From Shewanella decolorationis S12 (GTDB lineage: Bacteria > Pseudomonadota > Gammaproteobacteria > Enterobacterales > Shewanellaceae): a DNA stretch of 64,000 nt. Positions within the stretch are counted from its first letter, which is position 1, and each line of letters opens with the position of its first letter. The translations under genes and the position numbers were made by a program. This document shows positions 39,891 through 47,754 of the stretch, piece by piece. The DNA lies in the NCBI RefSeq assembly GCF_000485795.1, contig NZ_AXZL01000076.1, positions 186,001 to 250,000 of the forward strand. Reading direction: 5' to 3'. A model generated the notes under the pieces. The model had not been told where the DNA came from and did not search any database. It worked only from the letters and a program-made list of their open reading frames with translations.

Positions 39891-40733
39891 TTAGAGTTTA
39901 CCGCTAGGAACATCGCTCGCCGTGCCCTGTTGTAACATCTGGGCATGGCCTTGCTCCATTTGCGCTAAGTCTTCCATGGCGGCGCCAGACTCCATATCAG
40001 AGTGCGCTTCGCTTGGATGTTCTGGATTGCTGCCATCTTGGCTATCCAATGCCATGGCTGAAGCCGTTTGCGTGTCGTTATCGCTTGCTACAGCGCTATC
40101 ATTGACGAGCGAGTCATCTTTCACGGGGGATTGCAGCAGAGTTTCACCATTCAAGGCATCGCCCTGCGCAGTATTTGCTGTAATGGCCGCTGGTTGACCA
40201 AGGGTGCTTACCCAAGTAGTTAACTTTGCCGGTGTTATGACACTGACCAGCACAATGACGGCGGCGGCCGCTGCGCCATAGGGTAACCATTTGCGCGCAC
40301 CCGGCTGATTATCCCGAGCATACAAGGCGTTAGTCTGAGCAGTTTTGGTATTTTTGGCTGCGCCCTCTGGCGCTAAGGTTTGTAATAGCTCGGGTAGATG
40401 TTCCAGCTCTTGGCCGATAACACGCTGACCGATAAATTGCCCGCCTTCATAAATTTCTAATTGGTGGCTAAGCACTTCGCCCTCGACCGTGCCAGAGCTG
40501 ACAATCACTAATTTATTGCAACGCACCTTGCCGCGAAAAACGCCGCAGACTTTCAGTTCATTACAGCTGAGCTCACCCGAAACTTCGCCACCAAGCTCGA
40601 TTTTAATCTGTCCGGCGCAGCGGATATTTCCCGCTAATTTCCCCGCAACTAATGCCGTGCCCGCCAGTTGCATCTCGCCCTCAATGGAGGTTGAGGCACT
40701 GATAAAAGTGACACCATTACCTTTGCTACCCAT
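39891..40733 (-). CDS. Bactofilin-like protein with membrane anchor and acidic tail
   Basis: 280 residues. The first 110 residues are a bactofilin (DUF583) right-handed beta-helix: SIEGEMQLAGTALVAGKLAGNIRCAGQIKIELGGEVSGELSCNELKVCGVFRGKV, with glycines every five or six residues. A linker follows, then a membrane helix at 149-168 (WLPYGAAAAAVIVLVSVITP), then an acidic, Ser/Met-rich tail (AHSDMESGAAMEDLAQMEQGHAQMLQQ). A membrane helix after the bactofilin domain is less usual than the small soluble type. It ends three bases from the convergent M16 gene and starts near zapE, so a role in cell shape or division is possible. Confidence 0.85.
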   Translation of the reverse strand: MGSKGNGVTFISASTSIEGEMQLAGTALVAGKLAGNIRCAGQIKIELGGEVSGELSCNELKVCGVFRGKVRCNKLVIVSSGTVEGEVLSHQLEIYEGGQFIGQRVIGQELEHLPELLQTLAPEGAAKNTKTAQTNALYARDNQPGARKWLPYGAAAAAVIVLVSVITPAKLTTWVSTLGQPAAITANTAQGDALNGETLLQSPVKDDSLVNDSAVASDNDTQTASAMALDSQDGSNPEHPSEAHSDMESGAAMEDLAQMEQGHAQMLQQGTASDVPSGKL

Positions 40734-40950
40734 AGGTTTAATTCCATCTCATTATTTTTGTGAAAAAGATGTTAAGTGAAAATACCTGAAGAATAAAGCA
40801 TTGGATTCCTTTGATATTTGACTTGAGTCGGTTTTAGGTAAGATTTTAGTCCGCTGATTAACTGTGTTAGGCTGGCAAGGTTTTTCAGCATCTTTGGGCC
40901 CTACATTAGCACAAGCTTGCTGCCGCAAAGGGATAACACTGACTCAATCG

Positions 40951-42153
40951 ATGATAAACTCCATGGTCTTAAACCCGCTCACAACTGCAACTATTCCCCA
41001 ATCACCTCTGGCCATTTATCAAGCCAAAATCGGCGCCGAGCTGATTGAAGATCCCGCACAGACACAGGCGGTACTCGCCTTAGATAAGCTGTATCAGCAG
41101 ATTATTGGTAGAACAGACGCTCAGCCACCCAAGGGCTTGTATCTGTGGGGCGATGTCGGCCGGGGTAAGACCTTTCTTATGGATTTGTTCTTCGATGCCC
41201 TGCCACAACAGGGAAAGCTTAGACTGCACTTTCATCGCTTTATGGAGCGGGTGCACCAAGCCTTGAAAGAACATGCAGGGCAGCGCGATCCCCTTAAGTT
41301 GATCGCAAAAAATTTAGCGCAGGAGTGCAAGGTACTCTGTTTCGATGAGTTTTTTGTCTCAGACATAGGGGATGCCATGATCCTCGCTGGTTTGTTTGAA
41401 ACCTTGTTTGCCCAAGGGGTGGTGCTAGTCGCCACATCCAACATTCCCATCGAGCGCTTATATGAAAATGGCCTCGCCAGACACAGATTTTTACCCTGCA
41501 TTGCCCTGCTCCAGACCCATACCCAAATGCTGCATCTGAATGGCAAGCAAGACCATAGGTTGCACACCTTGAATCACGAGCCGTCGGAAGAGGCCATTGC
41601 CGCCACCTCAAAGAATATTGGCCTGACTGGCACACTGGATTTCGAGACCATTTTCACGGCGCTGACGCATGGTGCGCCCGCGTTTGAAACCAGCACGTTG
41701 CGCGTCTGTCAGCGGGATATTCCTGTCCTGCGCGCCACTGCTGAAGGCCAGCAGCCTTCGGTCGCCTGGTTTGATTTTCATGCCCTGTGCGATGGCCCGC
41801 GCTCGCAACTCGACTATATTGAAATTGCAAGCCGATTTAAGGTGTTAATGCTGAGCAATGTGCCCAGACTCGGGGGCGAAGTAAAAGGTTGGATCCGCGC
41901 CCGCGGCACTGAAGATGGCACAGGCGACAACCAAGCGGCCACCACGGGAGAGCGGCAACTGTCCTACGCCGCTAACGACGACCCCGCACGGCGTTTTATC
42001 AGCCTTATCGATGAGTTATATGATCAAGGGGTGAGCTTATATTTAAGTTGCGAAGTGCCACTGAGCGAACTCTACCAAGGCGGCGCCCTCAGTTTTGAGT
42101 TTCGCCGCACCTATAGTCGGCTCATAGAGATGAGTCAGCAAAGAGTAGAATGA
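40951..42153 (+). CDS. zapE: Cell division ATPase ZapE
   Basis: 400 residues (E. coli 375). AFG1-like ATPase: Walker A GLYLWGDVGRGKTFLMDLF near residue 78, KLRLHFHRFMERVHQAL, the Walker B region VLCFDEFFVSDIGDAM and sensor VATSNIP. C-terminal ARRFISLIDELYDQGVSLYLSCEVPLSELYQGGALSFEFRRTYSRLIEM is family-specific. ZapE binds FtsZ and is needed for division under stress, as known for E. coli. An upstream in-frame ATG at 40864 gives 29 unusual residues, so I prefer 40951 (alternative 40963), without a strong ribosome binding site. Confidence 0.92.
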   Translation: MINSMVLNPLTTATIPQSPLAIYQAKIGAELIEDPAQTQAVLALDKLYQQIIGRTDAQPPKGLYLWGDVGRGKTFLMDLFFDALPQQGKLRLHFHRFMERVHQALKEHAGQRDPLKLIAKNLAQECKVLCFDEFFVSDIGDAMILAGLFETLFAQGVVLVATSNIPIERLYENGLARHRFLPCIALLQTHTQMLHLNGKQDHRLHTLNHEPSEEAIAATSKNIGLTGTLDFETIFTALTHGAPAFETSTLRVCQRDIPVLRATAEGQQPSVAWFDFHALCDGPRSQLDYIEIASRFKVLMLSNVPRLGGEVKGWIRARGTEDGTGDNQAATTGERQLSYAANDDPARRFISLIDELYDQGVSLYLSCEVPLSELYQGGALSFEFRRTYSRLIEMSQQRVE

Positions 42154-42204
42154 GGCAAAATGCCCCATGGTCACGATTAACATCAGCAAGAAAGTGATAT
42201 CAAG

Positions 42205-42642
42205 ATGAATATTGGTGAATTATCCCAAAAGACCGGACTTGCGGCGTCGCGGATCCGATTCTACGAACGCATTGGTTTACTCAAAGCGGTGAAACGTAAA
42301 GCCAATGGTTACCGCAGTTATCCCCCTGAGGCTGTGATGGCGCTCGAGATGATCACCACGGGGCAACAGGCGGGATTTAGCCTCGACGAACTGCGGTTGC
42401 TACTGCCAGCCGATCTGGCCAACTGGGATCATCAACATTTACTCACTACGCTACGACAAAAGGTCAACGACCTCGAAGAAATCGAGCGAAAAATCGCACT
42501 CAACAAAGCCAAGTTATTGGAGGTCTTAACCGAAATTGAAGCTAAACCCCAAGATATGGACTGCCAAACCAATGCGCAGCGGGTGATGTCTCAATTCGGT
42601 TGGGATATTTTACCCACTCAATCGCAGCCAAAGACCAAATAA
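42205..42642 (+). CDS. MerR-family transcriptional regulator
   Basis: 145 residues. The winged helix-turn-helix MNIGELSQKTGLAASRIRFYERIGLLKAVKRKANGYRSYPPEAV leads to a dimerising coiled coil (LRQKVNDLEEIERKIALNKAKLLEVLTEIE). The only cysteine near the end (DCQTNAQ) is alone, so a metal-sensing CxxC or paired pattern is absent; this suggests a ligand or stress sensor. The next gene, an NAD(P)-binding protein 238 bases downstream in the same direction, is the likely target. Confidence 0.85.
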   Translation: MNIGELSQKTGLAASRIRFYERIGLLKAVKRKANGYRSYPPEAVMALEMITTGQQAGFSLDELRLLLPADLANWDHQHLLTTLRQKVNDLEEIERKIALNKAKLLEVLTEIEAKPQDMDCQTNAQRVMSQFGWDILPTQSQPKTK

Positions 42643-42880
42643 CCCGATCACAGAAAGGCCTTACATCGAAGACAATAACGGCCCCCTCTTTTTGGCCACC
42701 ACTTTGCTGGCAGTGGATTTAGCCTAAATGAGTCACCACATCCCAACTAGCTTCTTTATTCTTATGGCATCACTAGGTGCGGTTTAAGTTCAAGCGAATA
42801 AATCCCAAGATTGGCTATTGACCTTAAACTTAGCTTTAACCTTAGGATAGCGGCAAACGAGTCATCCCTTTGGAGAAAAT

Positions 42881-43816
42881 ATGAGACAAACTATACTCGG
42901 AGCCAGTGGCCAAATCGGCAGAGAACTAGCCCTTAGCCTTAACCGCGAGTTTGACTGTGACATTCGCCTTGTTAGCCGTAAACCGCAAAAAGTGAATGCC
43001 ACGGACGAGTTAAAGAGCGCCAACCTGCTCGACTTAGCACAAACCTTAGCCGCGGTGGAAGGCTCTGACATCGTTTATCTCACGGCGGGACTGCCAATGG
43101 ATACTCAGCTTTGGGTCGAGCAATGGCCTGTTATCATGGGGAATGTTATCCAGGCCTGTAAGACTCACGGCGCCAAGCTGGTGTATTTCGATAATACCTA
43201 TATGTATCCGCAAACGGCGGCGCCGCAGCACGAGGATGCAGCATTTGCACCCAATGGTGCCAAAGGCCGCGTGAGGGGCGAAATCACCCAAATGTTACTC
43301 GATGAGATGAAGGCCGGGCGACTCGAGGCAATAATCTGCCGCGCGCCAGAATTTTACGGCCCTGGTCAAACCCAGAGCATTACCAACACCACGGTTATCG
43401 ACAATCTCGCCCAAGGAAAAAAGGCCAAAGTATTTTTACGTGACGATACGAAACGCAGTTTGATTTACACCCCAGATGCTAGCCGCGCCATGGCCTTACT
43501 CGGGAATACGCCTGATGCCTATGGACAAACATGGCACTTACCCTGTGATGACAATAGATTGACCTATAAGGAATTTATTACTCTTGCAGCCGACATTTTT
43601 AAAGTGTCGGCGCGATATACTGTGATCAAAGAATGGCAACTGTGGCTCGCGGGTAAATTCAACCCCACCATACGTGATGCTAGAGAATTGCTGCCCCGTT
43701 ATCGCTGCGACAATCTGTTTATTTCCGATAAATTTAAAGCCCGTTTCCCTGATTTTAAGGTCACTCGCTTTGAACAAGGGCTGGCTGAAATCGCCAAGGA
43801 ACGCAAGTTAATCTAA
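42881..43816 (+). CDS. NAD(P)-binding Rossmann protein, extended SDR / NAD-dependent epimerase type
   Basis: 311 residues. Nucleotide motif TILGASGQIGRELALSLN (residues 4-21) starts the Rossmann fold; DIRLVSRKPQ is the second strand's cofactor-choice region (basic, so NADPH is plausible). Further pieces: DIVYLTAGLPM, KLVYFDNTYMYPQ and ICRAPEFYGPGQTQSI. The catalytic YxxxK of classical SDRs is not in the usual place. GGAG lies seven bases before the ATG. The role may be in stress or carbonyl metabolism under the upstream MerR regulator. Confidence 0.75.
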   Translation: MRQTILGASGQIGRELALSLNREFDCDIRLVSRKPQKVNATDELKSANLLDLAQTLAAVEGSDIVYLTAGLPMDTQLWVEQWPVIMGNVIQACKTHGAKLVYFDNTYMYPQTAAPQHEDAAFAPNGAKGRVRGEITQMLLDEMKAGRLEAIICRAPEFYGPGQTQSITNTTVIDNLAQGKKAKVFLRDDTKRSLIYTPDASRAMALLGNTPDAYGQTWHLPCDDNRLTYKEFITLAADIFKVSARYTVIKEWQLWLAGKFNPTIRDARELLPRYRCDNLFISDKFKARFPDFKVTRFEQGLAEIAKERKLI

Positions 43817-43903
43817 GCGTATGCTCGATGACATCGTGGATAAGTGTGACGCCATCACATGCATTCACTAACTGGCAGTGAGAAAAGGCAGACGCTTAGG
43901 TTA

Positions 43904-44527
43904 TCAGTCGCTAATAGCGACTTTTCCGGCAAGACCGACCAGTAACACGCCGGAAACGCCCTCAAGTCCGCGAGCGTAACGCTGTGAATCGGCTCGATTA
44001 AATAGCCAACTGCCACAGGCGGCATATAGCAGGTTAACCAAGGTTGCTAGGCCACTGAAGAGTAAACCTAAGATCAACAGCTGCGTGGCAACCTCGCCCG
44101 AGGTGGGGTCGATAAATTGCGGTAAAAATGATAGGAAAAACAGCGCTACCTTAGGATTTAACACACTCACCACCACGCCCTGTAAAAACACATTGGTGTT
44201 TGGCGTGACGTTGTCGCCAATCACTATTCTGCTCTGGCCCTGCCAGCAGGATATCAGGGCTTTTACACCTAAATACAATAGGTAAGCCACACCGAGCCAT
44301 TTAACTATATTAAAGGCCAAGGCCGAACTTAAGATAATGGCGGAGAGCCCTAAGCAAGCGGCCAAGGTATGCACAAAATAACCCGCACCTAATCCTAACG
44401 CCGCTTTAAGACCGCTGGCCATCTTCCCCTTCATAGTGTTCGAAACGATGTAGACCACATCGGGCCCAGGGATCAGATTGATTGAGAGGCACGCAATCAC
44501 AAACATCAGCAACGAATCTAGCTCCAT
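43904..44527 (-). CDS. LysE/RhtB-family amino acid exporter
   Basis: 207 residues with about six helices. The family start LLMFVIACLSINLIPGPDVVYIVSNTMKGKMASGLKAALGLGAGYFVHTLAACLGL contains the typical PGPD motif. It would export an amino acid or homoserine-like compound. It lies 75 bases downstream of the LysR gene on the same strand, and may be co-transcribed. Confidence 0.85.
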   Translation of the reverse strand: MELDSLLMFVIACLSINLIPGPDVVYIVSNTMKGKMASGLKAALGLGAGYFVHTLAACLGLSAIILSSALAFNIVKWLGVAYLLYLGVKALISCWQGQSRIVIGDNVTPNTNVFLQGVVVSVLNPKVALFFLSFLPQFIDPTSGEVATQLLILGLLFSGLATLVNLLYAACGSWLFNRADSQRYARGLEGVSGVLLVGLAGKVAISD

Positions 44528-44602
44528 TTATATTCCCCTGATTATCAGCAACGACATATTTTCCTAAACTACCCAATCCCCACTGCCGCGCCAAGATAAG
44601 CA

Positions 44603-45580
44603 TCATCCATTAAATCGCTGGCTTAACTGCTGAATATCCGCAGCGACCCACTCAGGTTCAATACAGTCTGCAAGTTGGCTCGCCATAAACGACACCAACT
44701 GCATAGCGGCATAGGGTAAGCGCCTGTCCCTGCGCCCCACCAGATACCAATTACTCTCCAGTGGAAATCCATTCACCGACAATATTGCGGGTTTTTCACG
44801 TCCTTCTTGCAGGGTATGCGCTGAAATTACCGATAAACCTAAGCCCGACGCCACACTTAAACGAATGGCCTCGTTACTCTCAATTTGCATAGTGTCGCTC
44901 AAGGCAATCCCTTGGGCGCTACACCAAGATTCAAACATCAGCCGCGTGGCAGAGCCCGGCTCGCGCATGATAAAGCGCTCTTGTTTCAGCTCATTAAAGC
45001 TGATCTGTTGGCGCTCAACCGCCCAATGATCCTTAGGGGCTATGAGTTGCAGCGGATTTTTAATGATCCGCGCCGATAACACATGCTCACCACTCGGGGG
45101 ATGACTAAAGAGATATAAATCATCTTCTTGACGCTCGAATCGCCCCAAAATATGCGCGCGGTTGCCAATATTCAGAGTGACTTTTACCTGCGGAAATTGG
45201 CGATAGAAGGCTCCTAAAATCCGAGGCATCACGTATTTTGCCGTAGTCACTAGACCGATATTGATATGGCCCACACTACCGCCCCTCGCCTGCTGAATAA
45301 AGGCATCAAAGTCTTCAAAACGACTCAAGGTATCGCAGGCGACCCGATAGAGTTCTTGCCCGACTAGGGTCGGCTGCATTCGTCCCTCTGCGCTTACCAA
45401 TAGAGGCTCACCCAAAATATCGACCAACTTTTTAAGCTGAAGAGATACTGTCGGTTGGGTAAGATGCAAAGCTCGCGCGGCGGCCGAGATATTGCCAAGC
45501 CTGACCACCTGAACATACACCTCAAGCAGACGAAAACTTAAGTGCCGAAGTTTAAGTTGACCTTGGGAAGAGTTAATCAT
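44603..45580 (-). CDS. LysR-family transcriptional regulator (CbbR/CcmR-like)
   Basis: 325 residues. HTH at the N-terminus: VYVQVVRLGNISAAARALHLTQPTVSLQLKKLVDILGEPLLVSAEGR. The effector domain (GHINIGLVTTAKYVMPRILGAFYRQFPQVKVTLNIGNRAHIL) resembles the CbbR/CysB-like group. It is divergent from an SbtA-like bicarbonate transporter, the usual arrangement for LysR regulators and their target. Its ATG overlaps a perfect 16-bp palindrome (see 45579-45594) that may be an autoregulatory site. The effector is unknown. Confidence 0.85.
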   Translation of the reverse strand: MINSSQGQLKLRHLSFRLLEVYVQVVRLGNISAAARALHLTQPTVSLQLKKLVDILGEPLLVSAEGRMQPTLVGQELYRVACDTLSRFEDFDAFIQQARGGSVGHINIGLVTTAKYVMPRILGAFYRQFPQVKVTLNIGNRAHILGRFERQEDDLYLFSHPPSGEHVLSARIIKNPLQLIAPKDHWAVERQQISFNELKQERFIMREPGSATRLMFESWCSAQGIALSDTMQIESNEAIRLSVASGLGLSVISAHTLQEGREKPAILSVNGFPLESNWYLVGRRDRRLPYAAMQLVSFMASQLADCIEPEWVAADIQQLSQRFNG

Positions 45581-45594
45581 AGATAATTATCTAT
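45579..45594. promoter_or_regulatory. Perfect palindrome between lysR and sbtA-like gene
   Basis: ATAGATAATTATCTAT, 16 bp, overlaps the LysR gene start and lies 123 bases before the transporter start. LysR proteins often bind palindromes of this size between divergent genes. Confidence 0.5.
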
Positions 45595-45716
45595 ACCTAA
45601 TCTTTAAACAATTTATTTTTCAATATAACGAATTGGGTTCAGAATCTCCAGCCATCGATGTTCCGAGAATCTTCTCTGAGCATATCCCTGTTGATGCCAT
45701 TATTAATGAGATACTT

Positions 45717-46676
45717 ATGCCAGATATTGTCATTGCGTTTTTCGCTTTAGGTCTGCTAGCAGGTTTAGTTAAATCTGACCTTAAGGTTCCGCCCGCCATT
45801 TACGAAACCCTGTCGATATTGTTAATGCTCACCTTAGGATTAAAGGGAGGCATGGCGCTGCATGGTCACACTCAAAACCTAGTGATCACTGAACTCATCG
45901 CAGTTATCGCCTTAGGATTACTCATCCCCTTAGTGCTTTACCCTGTGCTGACGCGCTTAGTGCAACTCGGTCGAACAGATGCCATTAGTATCGCCGCCCA
46001 TTATGGGTCAGTCAGTGCGGGCACCTTTGCCGTGGTGCTCGCCATGGTGGAAAAATCAGGGATGGAATTAAGGCCAGAAACAACCTTATATCTGGTACTG
46101 CTCGAACTGCCCGCGATTGTAGTTATGCTCTGGCTGCACAGATACTTAAGTGCTAAATCATCAGGGCAAGATGCCAAGCCGACATCCCACCAGTCGAGTA
46201 TACTGCACGAAGCCTTAACCAGCCGTGGCGTAGTGCTATTGGTCGGCGGTGTCATTATTGGTTGGCTTTATGGTCCGACTGGACTAGCCCCAATTACGCC
46301 AGTCTTGATTGGTGGCTTTAAAACCCTATTAGCCTTGTTTTTACTAGAGATGGGCTTAGTAACAGCAAAAGTTTGCTCTCCTCTACCACTCCAGCAATGG
46401 CGTTTACTGGTGTTTGCCGCTGTGACACCTTTTATCTTGGCATGGCTAGGGATTGCTGTGGGTTTATGGTTAGCACTACCAGCAGGAAGTATCTTAGTTC
46501 TGGCGGGGTTGAGTGCCAGCGCCTCCTATATTGCTGCACCAGCTGCGATACGCGCCGCGATTCCCGAGGCTAATATCGGGCTTGCTATGCTGGCATCACT
46601 AGGTATTACCTTTCCTGTTAACGTCTTGATAGGCTTGCCCTTATACCAACACTGGGTAATGCAAATTACGGGATAA
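45717..46676 (+). CDS. Sodium-dependent bicarbonate transporter, SbtA-like
   Basis: 319 residues, about ten helices, hydrophobic throughout. It follows the SbtA (PF05982) plan: VPPAIYETLSILLMLTLGLKGGMALHG, ISIAAHYGSVSAGTFAVVLAMVE, LIGGFKTLLALFLLEMGLVTAKV, and SASASYIAAPAAIRAAIPEANIGLAMLASLGITFPVNVLIG. Members carry HCO3- with Na+. The start is ATG at 45717 with GAGA nearby; an upstream in-frame codon at 45633 adds 28 soluble residues. It does not have a nearby SbtB. A heterotroph would use it to feed carboxylation or pH control. Confidence 0.82.
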   Translation: MPDIVIAFFALGLLAGLVKSDLKVPPAIYETLSILLMLTLGLKGGMALHGHTQNLVITELIAVIALGLLIPLVLYPVLTRLVQLGRTDAISIAAHYGSVSAGTFAVVLAMVEKSGMELRPETTLYLVLLELPAIVVMLWLHRYLSAKSSGQDAKPTSHQSSILHEALTSRGVVLLVGGVIIGWLYGPTGLAPITPVLIGGFKTLLALFLLEMGLVTAKVCSPLPLQQWRLLVFAAVTPFILAWLGIAVGLWLALPAGSILVLAGLSASASYIAAPAAIRAAIPEANIGLAMLASLGITFPVNVLIGLPLYQHWVMQITG

Positions 46677-46688
46677 TGTTATTGCACG

Positions 46689-46710
46689 AGGGAGACCGAG
46701 GTCTCCCTTT
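46689..46710. terminator. Terminator of the bicarbonate transporter gene
   Basis: AGGGAGACC and GGTCTCCCT with a two-base loop, then TTGTATA. The convergent diguanylate cyclase gene ends just beyond it. Confidence 0.75.
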
Positions 46711-46720
46711 GTATATCTCA

Positions 46721-47695
46721 TCATTCAGGTTTATTTGAGTGATGAACGGCTTTCTCTCGATACATAGCTCGATCAGCCATATCGAGTAAATCATCGAGGT
46801 TGATATCAGACTCCGGAGACCAATGGGCAACACCAATACTCGTATCTAGTGGATGCTGCTCAGGATGCTGTTGATTATATTGGGTAAGTAATAGTTTAAA
46901 GCGCTCAACCGCAAAATTAACCGTATCGCGATGCACAAAGCTTAACAGCACCACAAACTCATCACCGCCTAGCCGTGCAATAACATCAGACTCCCTAAAG
47001 GCTGCCATCAAAATATGGGCAAAATCATAGAGTAATTGGTCGCCCTTGCGGTGGCCAAAACTATCATTAACCTCCTTAAAAAAGTCGAGGTCAAAAAACA
47101 CTAAGGCCGCCTCAGCATTCGTACGACGGCAACTGGCTAAAGATTGATAAGCAAGTAATTCAAACCCACGGCGATTAGAAATCAGGGTCAATGGATCTAA
47201 GGTATTTTGCGCGATTGAAATTAACTCAGCCTCAACCATCTGGCCAAGATCCGTTAAGGTTTCGATATCATCATCGCTAAATTCCCGAGGCTCATTGCCG
47301 ATTAAGCACAAGATCCCAACCCGATACTCACCATGAATAGTTAAGGGGTAACCAGCATAAAAACGGATATGCGGGGACTCCGTAACTAATGGATTATCTT
47401 GGAAACGTGGATCCTTTAATGCATCGTGAACGATAAACACACCATCATGGTTGATAGCATGGGCGCAAAAGGAAATATCCCTTGGAGTTTCAGTCACCTC
47501 TAACCCTTGGCGAGACTTAAACCATTGACGATTCGCATCGACTAAGGTCACCACGCAAATCGGCAGGGCAAATATCCGCCGAGTCAGCCGAGTGATCCTA
47601 TCAAATCTTTCCTCGGCATCGGTATCGAGTATATTCAACGCCCTTAAGGTGGCTAAACGTTGCAGCTCATTCTCAGGAATGGGAGGTAATTGCAT
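46721..47695 (-). CDS. GAF domain diguanylate cyclase
   Basis: 324 residues. A GAF domain occupies the first 150 residues (LNILDTDAEERFDRITRLTRRIFALPICVVTLVDANRQWFKSRQGLEVTETPRDISFCAHAIN). The GGDEF domain follows: LISNRRGFELLAYQSLASC, ALVFFDLDFFKEVNDSFGH, and RLGGDEFVVLLSF, where GGDEF is intact. It therefore probably makes c-di-GMP from GTP. There is no EAL domain and no clear RxxD inhibitory site five residues upstream. GGAG lies six bases before ATG at 47695; the in-frame start at 47716 is less likely. The gene ends near glnE's 3' neighbour on the same strand. Confidence 0.88.
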   Translation of the reverse strand: MQLPPIPENELQRLATLRALNILDTDAEERFDRITRLTRRIFALPICVVTLVDANRQWFKSRQGLEVTETPRDISFCAHAINHDGVFIVHDALKDPRFQDNPLVTESPHIRFYAGYPLTIHGEYRVGILCLIGNEPREFSDDDIETLTDLGQMVEAELISIAQNTLDPLTLISNRRGFELLAYQSLASCRRTNAEAALVFFDLDFFKEVNDSFGHRKGDQLLYDFAHILMAAFRESDVIARLGGDEFVVLLSFVHRDTVNFAVERFKLLLTQYNQQHPEQHPLDTSIGVAHWSPESDINLDDLLDMADRAMYREKAVHHSNKPE

Positions 47696-47754
47696 AGCTC
47701 GCTCCGCTAATGGCACACATTCAAGGATAGACGAACTGTTAGACTCACGCAGTC

